Source: DATJLY01 sp963729295 (GTDB lineage: Bacteria > Pseudomonadota > Alphaproteobacteria > ATCC43930 > CGMCC-115725). Taken from it: 64,000 nt of DNA. Position 1 is the stretch's first letter. Every line of letters starts with the position of its first letter. The notes beneath the pieces are model-generated. The model was not told the DNA's origin. It did no database searches and worked only from the letters and a program-made list of their open reading frames with translations. Positions 60,199 through 64,000 of the stretch are shown one piece after another. The position numbers and the translations under genes were made by a program. The stretch spans positions 1 to 64,000 of the forward strand of contig CAVSNJ010000026.1 of assembly GCA_963729295.1 (NCBI GenBank), written 5' to 3'.

Positions 60199-61182
60199 AT
60201 GCGGCGCCTCGGCGCCGGTTTTTTGTTGGCCCTCGCCGCGGTGCTGGCCGGCGCGGCCACGTGGACCTGGCGCAGCTACGACGCGCCAGGACCGCTTGCC
60301 TCGGCCACCACCGTCGTCATCCCGAAGAGCGCGCACCTCGCCGCCATCGCGGACGAGCTTGGGCGCGCCGGCGTCCTCGCCCATCCGTGGGCGTTCGTGG
60401 CCGGCGCCTACGTGAGCCGCGAAGCAAAAAGCTTCAAGGCCGGCGAATACGAATTCGCGGCCGCCATCAGCCCGCGCGAGGCCGCCCGCCTCATCCAGTC
60501 GGGCCGCGTCGTGCAGCATCGCCTGACGCTGCCCGAGGGCCTCACCAGCGCCGAGGCGGTGGCGCTGATCGATGCGGCGCCGGCGCTCGACGGCGCGATC
60601 GGCGCGCCGCCACCCGAAGGGAGCCTCCTCCCCGACACCTATTTCTATGTTCTCGGCACCAGGCGCTCGGAGCTTGTGGTGCGCATGCAACATGCGCTCG
60701 ACCGCGCGCTCGCCGCGGCGTGGCAGCATCGCGCCTCCGATCTGCCGTTCGACGATCCGAAGGACGCGCTCGTCCTCGCCTCGATCGTCGAGAAGGAGAC
60801 CGCGATCCCGGACGAGCGCGCGCGGATCGCCGGCGTCTATGCCGAGCGGCTGCGCATCGGCATGCGGCTCCAGGCCGACCCGACCGTGATCTATGCCTTG
60901 ACCGAGGGCGGGCGCACGCTGCTCGCCCACCCGCTCGACCACGCCGACCTTGCCGTCGAGTCGCCGTACAACACCTATCTCGAAAAAGGCCTGCCGCCGA
61001 CGCCGATCGACAATCCCGGCGTTGCCTCTATCGCAGCGGCGATGGCGCCCGAGGCGCGCGGCGAGCTTTACTTCGTCGCCGACGGCACCGGCCATCACAG
61101 CTTCGCCAAGACGCTCGACGAGCAGAACCGCCATGTCGCCGAGCTGCGCCGGCAGCAGCACGGCGAATCGGGCGCCGAATAG
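60199..61182 (+). CDS. mltG: Endolytic murein transglycosylase MltG
   Basis: Inner-membrane-anchored YceG/MltG enzyme that cleaves nascent peptidoglycan strands. One N-terminal helix (LGAGFLLALAAVLAGAATWTW), a LysM-like region (VVIPKSAHLAAIADELGRAGV), then the catalytic domain with Glu in ASIVEKETAIPDERA, QADPTVIYAL, SPYNTYLEKGLPPTPIDNPG and ELYFVADGTGHHSFAKT. 327 aa. It starts at the base after the fabF stop, the usual alphaproteobacterial arrangement. Confidence 0.96.
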   Translation: MRRLGAGFLLALAAVLAGAATWTWRSYDAPGPLASATTVVIPKSAHLAAIADELGRAGVLAHPWAFVAGAYVSREAKSFKAGEYEFAAAISPREAARLIQSGRVVQHRLTLPEGLTSAEAVALIDAAPALDGAIGAPPPEGSLLPDTYFYVLGTRRSELVVRMQHALDRALAAAWQHRASDLPFDDPKDALVLASIVEKETAIPDERARIAGVYAERLRIGMRLQADPTVIYALTEGGRTLLAHPLDHADLAVESPYNTYLEKGLPPTPIDNPGVASIAAAMAPEARGELYFVADGTGHHSFAKTLDEQNRHVAELRRQQHGESGAE

Positions 61183-61214
61183 CCGGCGTCGCGCGGCTTA
61201 GGGTATAAGGGGCC

Positions 61215-62102
61215 ATGGCGATTTCGAGCATGACCGGATTCGCGCGCGCCGAGGGCCGGGCCGATGGTTTGTCCTGGGCCTGGGAGGTGAAGAGCGTCAA
61301 TGGCCGCGCGCTCGACACGCGCTTTCGCCTGCCGCCCGGCTTCGACGGGCTCGAGATCGCGCTGCGCGGCGCGCTCGCGAAGCACGTGAAGCGCGGCTCG
61401 ATCGCGGCCTCGCTCGCGGTGACGAACGAGGCGGGGGCATCGGGCCTCAGGATCAACCGCGCCGCCCTTGCGACGATTCTGGCCGCGGCGCGCGAGCTCG
61501 CACCGGATCTCGAGGCGGCGCCGCCGCGGCTCGACGGGCTTCTCGCGCTGCGCGGCGTGATCGAGACCGGCGATGAGCCGCAGGACGAAGCGACGCGCGA
61601 GCGGCGCGAGTCCGCGCTCGTGAAAAGCTGGGACGAGACGCTGGTGCGCCTCGTCGCCGCGCGGAGCGAAGAGGGCGCGCGGCTCGAGGCCGTGCTCGAC
61701 GGGCACCTGAAGCTCATCTCCGGGCTCGTCGCGGAAGCAGGTGCGAGCGCCGCGGCGCAGCCCGCCGCGTTGCGCCAGCGTCTGCGCGCGCTCGTCGCGG
61801 CGCTGCTGGAGGCCTCGCCCGCGCTCAACGAGGATCGGCTCGCGCAGGAAGCGGCACTCCTTGCCGCCAAGGCCGACGTGCGCGAGGAGATCGACCGGCT
61901 CGGCGCGCACATCGCCGCGGCGCGCGCGCTGCTCGCCGAGGGCGGCGCGGTCGGACGGCGCTTCGATTTCCTGTGCCAGGAGTTCAATCGCGAGGCCAAC
62001 ACGCTGTGCTCGAAATCGAGCGATGTCGGCCTCACGCGCATCGGCCTCGCGCTCAAGGCTGCGATCGAGCAGCTGCGCGAGCAGGTGCAGAACATCGAGT
62101 AG
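61215..62102 (+). CDS. yicC: YicC/YloC family endoribonuclease
   Basis: Conserved protein with reported endoribonuclease activity. N-terminal ISSMTGFARAEG, VKSVNGRALDTRFRLPPGFDGLE; C-terminal DUF1732 part RRFDFLCQEFNREANTLCSKSSDVGLTRIGLALKAAIEQLREQVQNIE. 295 aa, normal length. A TATAAG upstream (about 61203) is suggestive but unproven as a -10. gmk follows two bases later. Confidence 0.96.
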   Translation: MAISSMTGFARAEGRADGLSWAWEVKSVNGRALDTRFRLPPGFDGLEIALRGALAKHVKRGSIAASLAVTNEAGASGLRINRAALATILAAARELAPDLEAAPPRLDGLLALRGVIETGDEPQDEATRERRESALVKSWDETLVRLVAARSEEGARLEAVLDGHLKLISGLVAEAGASAAAQPAALRQRLRALVAALLEASPALNEDRLAQEAALLAAKADVREEIDRLGAHIAAARALLAEGGAVGRRFDFLCQEFNREANTLCSKSSDVGLTRIGLALKAAIEQLREQVQNIE

Positions 62103-62104
62103 CC

Positions 62105-62737
62105 ATGAGCGAGATCCAGCGGCGCGGCATATTGTTGGTGCTGAGCTCGCCCTCGGGCGCCGGCAAGACCACGATCACGCGCGCGCTGGCCGCGGCCGAG
62201 CCCTCGGCCAAGGTCTCGATCTCGGTCACGACCCGCCCGCCGCGCGAGGGCGAGGTCGACGGACGGCACTATCACTTCATCACGGAGGCGCGCTTTGCCG
62301 AGATGGTGGCGGCGGGCGAGCTGTTGGAGCACGCGAGCGTGTTCGGCCACTCCTACGGCACGCCGCGCGCGCCGGTGATGCAGGCGATCGCCGCGGGCAC
62401 CGACATCATCTCCGATGTCGATTGGCAGGGGACGCAGCAGCTTGCCGACAAGCTGCGCCAGGACCTCGTCGCCGTATTCATCCTGCCGCCGAGCCTCGGC
62501 GCGCTCGACACGCGCCTGCGCCAGCGCGCGCAGGACAGCGACGAAGTCGTCGCCGGCCGCATGGCGAAATCCGCCGACGAGATGAGCCACTGGCCCGAAT
62601 ACGACTACGTCATCCTCAATAGCGACCTCGCCGAGAGCGTGCGCCAGGTGCGCTCGATCCTGGTTGCCGAGCGCGCGCGGCGCGAGCGCCAGGTCGGATT
62701 GGCGGAGTTCGTCAACCGTCTGCGCTCGGGCGCATAG
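62105..62737 (+). CDS. gmk: Guanylate kinase
   Basis: Phosphorylates GMP to GDP. P-loop SSPSGAGKTT (Lys21), GMP-binding SVTTRPPREGEVDGRHYHF, FGHSYGTPR, and the lid RLRQRAQDSDEVVAGRM. 210 aa. Its 3' end overlaps the convergent rsmA gene when the rsmA frameshift is resolved (stop at 62712). Confidence 0.97.
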   Translation: MSEIQRRGILLVLSSPSGAGKTTITRALAAAEPSAKVSISVTTRPPREGEVDGRHYHFITEARFAEMVAAGELLEHASVFGHSYGTPRAPVMQAIAAGTDIISDVDWQGTQQLADKLRQDLVAVFILPPSLGALDTRLRQRAQDSDEVVAGRMAKSADEMSHWPEYDYVILNSDLAESVRQVRSILVAERARRERQVGLAEFVNRLRSGA

Positions 62738-63552
62738 CGGACGCGAGCGCGCCGAATTCCTCGACCGAAAGTTCCTCGGCGCGCGCGGGTCGGCGCGATC
62801 GCCGTCGCCGCAAGCAACGGCGCGGGATCGCCGCCGAGCGTGCGCAGGCTCTGGCGCAGCATTTTCCGGCGCTGACCGAAGGCCGCCGCCGTGACGCGTT
62901 CGAGCGCCTCGATGGCGCAGGAGCCGCGCGGTCGCGGCAGCGGCGTCAGCCGCACCACGCTCGAGGTGACGGCGGGCGGCGGCACGAACGCGGTGGGCGC
63001 CACGTCGAACGCGATCTCGACCTCGCACAGGAACTGCGTCAGCACCGAGAGCCGGCCATAGGCGTGTGTGCGCGGCCGCGCCGCGAGCCGAAGCGCCACC
63101 TCCTTCTGGAACATGAGCGTCAGGCTGTCGAAGCGCTCGATCTGCTTGAGCCAGCCGATGAGGAGCGGTGTCGCGATGTTGTAAGGGAGGTTCGCCGCGA
63201 TCTTCCGCGGCGGCGCGGCAAGCGCGGCAGCGTCGAGCTCGAGCGCGTCGCCTTCGATCACCTCGAGCCGGCCCGGAAACGCGGCCGCGAGCTCCGCCAA
63301 CGCCGCGATGCAGCGCCGGTCGCGCTCGACCGCGACGACGCGCCGCGCGCCTTCGGCGAGCAGCGCACGCGTGAGGCCGCCGGGTCCCGGCCCGATCTCG
63401 ATCACATCGGCCTCGCCGAGCGGCCCCGCGGCGCGGGCGATGCGGCGGGTCAGGTTGAGATCGAGCAGGAAATTCTGGCCGAGCGATTTTTTCGGCTCGA
63501 GCCCGTGGCGGCGCATGACGTCGCGGAGCGGCGGAAGCTGGTCCTCGCGCAC
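62712..63552 (-). pseudogene. rsmA: 16S rRNA dimethyladenosine transferase, apparent 3' frameshift
   Basis: RsmA/KsgA dimethylates A1518 and A1519 of 16S rRNA. KKSLGQNFLLD, motif I VIEIGPGPGGLT, IAANLPYNIATPLL and FVPPPAVTSSVVRL are intact. After LLAATAIAPTRA, near 62787, the reading frame becomes Arg-rich. One base away, the family-like ending EELSVEEFGALASAMRPSADG continues to a stop at 62712. Since the enzyme is nearly universal, and both parts are conserved, an assembly indel in the alternating CG stretch is the likeliest cause. The start is GTG; an ATG 12 codons in is the alternative. Order rsmA after pdxA is standard. Confidence 0.92.
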
Positions 63553-63557
63553 GCCCC

Positions 63558-64000
63558 TCAGCCGCTTGGCACGAGCGCGCGCCGCTCGCTCATCTCGGCG
63601 GCGAGACGGAGCGCTGCGATGAGGCTCGCCGCGCTGGCGACGCCTGTGCCGGCGATGTCGGTCGCGGTGCCGTGGTCGGGCGAGGTGCGGATGAAGGGCA
63701 GGCCGAGCGTGACGTTGACGCCGCGCTCGAAGTCGAGCGTCTTCAGCGGAATGAGCGCCTGGTCGTGATACATGCAGAGCGCCGCGTCATAGCGCCGCCG
63801 CGCGCCCTCGTGGAAAAGCGTATCGGGCGCCAGCGGTCCGAACGCATCGATGCCGTCCGCGCGGAGCAACCGCACCGCCGGCGCGATCATCTCGATCTCC
63901 TCGCGCCCCATCGATCCGCCCTCGCCGGCATGCGGATTGAGGCCGGCGACGGCAAGGCGCGGCTTGGCGATGCCGAAATCACGCCGCAACGCCTCGGCGG
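63558..64000 (-). CDS. pdxA: 4-hydroxythreonine-4-phosphate dehydrogenase, C-terminal part
   Basis: Vitamin B6 synthesis enzyme oxidising 4-phosphohydroxy-threonine. Only the C-terminal 147 residues or so are inside the window; the 5' part lies beyond 64000. Seen: RLAVAGLNPHAGEGGSMGREE, FGPLAPDTLFHEGARRRYDAALCMYHDQALIPLKTLDFERGVNVTLGLPFIRTSPDHGTATDIAGTG, with the metal-binding His residues (MYHDQ; SPDHGTA). It is followed after five bases by rsmA. Confidence 0.96.
   Translation of the reverse strand, partial: AEALRRDFGIAKPRLAVAGLNPHAGEGGSMGREEIEMIAPAVRLLRADGIDAFGPLAPDTLFHEGARRRYDAALCMYHDQALIPLKTLDFERGVNVTLGLPFIRTSPDHGTATDIAGTGVASAASLIAALRLAAEMSERRALVPSG

Noticed and set aside
1..64000. CRISPR array, tRNA, rRNA, prophage or insertion-sequence gene
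   Set aside because: No regularly spaced direct repeats, cloverleaf sequences, rRNA segments, integrase or transposase motifs were recognised by reading. A dedicated scan could still find a small RNA.

Overview
The window is GC-rich (roughly two thirds G+C by eye) chromosomal DNA of an alphaproteobacterium, most likely of the Hyphomicrobiales (Rhizobiales) or a nearby soil lineage. The evidence is the order rpsF-rpsR-rplI near fabD-fabG-acpP-fabF-mltG-yicC-gmk with convergent rsmA-pdxA, a PmtA-type phosphatidylethanolamine methyltransferase, and short palindromic repeats typical of that order. No rRNA, tRNA, CRISPR array, phage gene or transposase gene was recognised. Nearly everything is coding, and many neighbours overlap by ATGA or TGATG, so the genes form long translationally coupled operons.

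Layout. 1-2000: a frameshifted lipoprotein gene and a minus-strand iron module (cupredoxin plus FTR1 permease). 2000-4450: a lone Rieske oxygenase, a small hypothetical gene and creA. 4635-12464: a seven-gene minus-strand catabolic operon transcribed as alcohol dehydrogenase, LLM oxidoreductase, family III CoA-transferase, NIPSNAP protein, quinone oxidoreductase, ThDP enzyme and amidohydrolase. 12511-15544: a 3-hydroxyisobutyrate dehydrogenase-like enzyme, an O-methyltransferase and an amidohydrolase. 15647-20217: a complete branched-chain-amino-acid-type (HAAT) ABC importer whose two permeases are fused. 20295-26933: a glutathione S-transferase facing a second HAAT importer with two tandem paralogous binding proteins. 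27007-34703: LLM oxygenases, a GMC oxidoreductase, a 2-oxoglutarate oxygenase, an MFS carrier and an orphan NMT1-type binding protein.

35663-40520 looks like a membrane-lipid neighbourhood: pmtA, an Mpo1-like membrane protein, a membrane-anchored class III aminotransferase, a phosphatidylserine decarboxylase homologue and a glycosyltransferase. 40496-54945 returns to accessory catabolism: an Old Yellow Enzyme, HyuB without HyuA, two MFS carriers, a dienelactone hydrolase, a gentisate-dioxygenase-like bicupin, an amidohydrolase, an SDR, an LLM enzyme and an aldo/keto reductase. 54945-64000 is core genome: ribosomal proteins, fatty-acid synthesis, MltG, YicC, guanylate kinase, RsmA and PdxA (cut by the window end).

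Two observations stand out. First, repeats whose ends read TAG-N5-GATC lie so that the terminal TAG is the stop codon of the flanking gene. Two copies are both exactly 137 bp long, and a double palindrome between two convergent genes follows the same rule. Second, several conserved genes (rsmA, the FTR1 permease, the first HAAT binding protein, the lipoprotein and possibly others) carry single apparent frameshifts while both halves remain well conserved. This looks more like assembly indels than gene decay.
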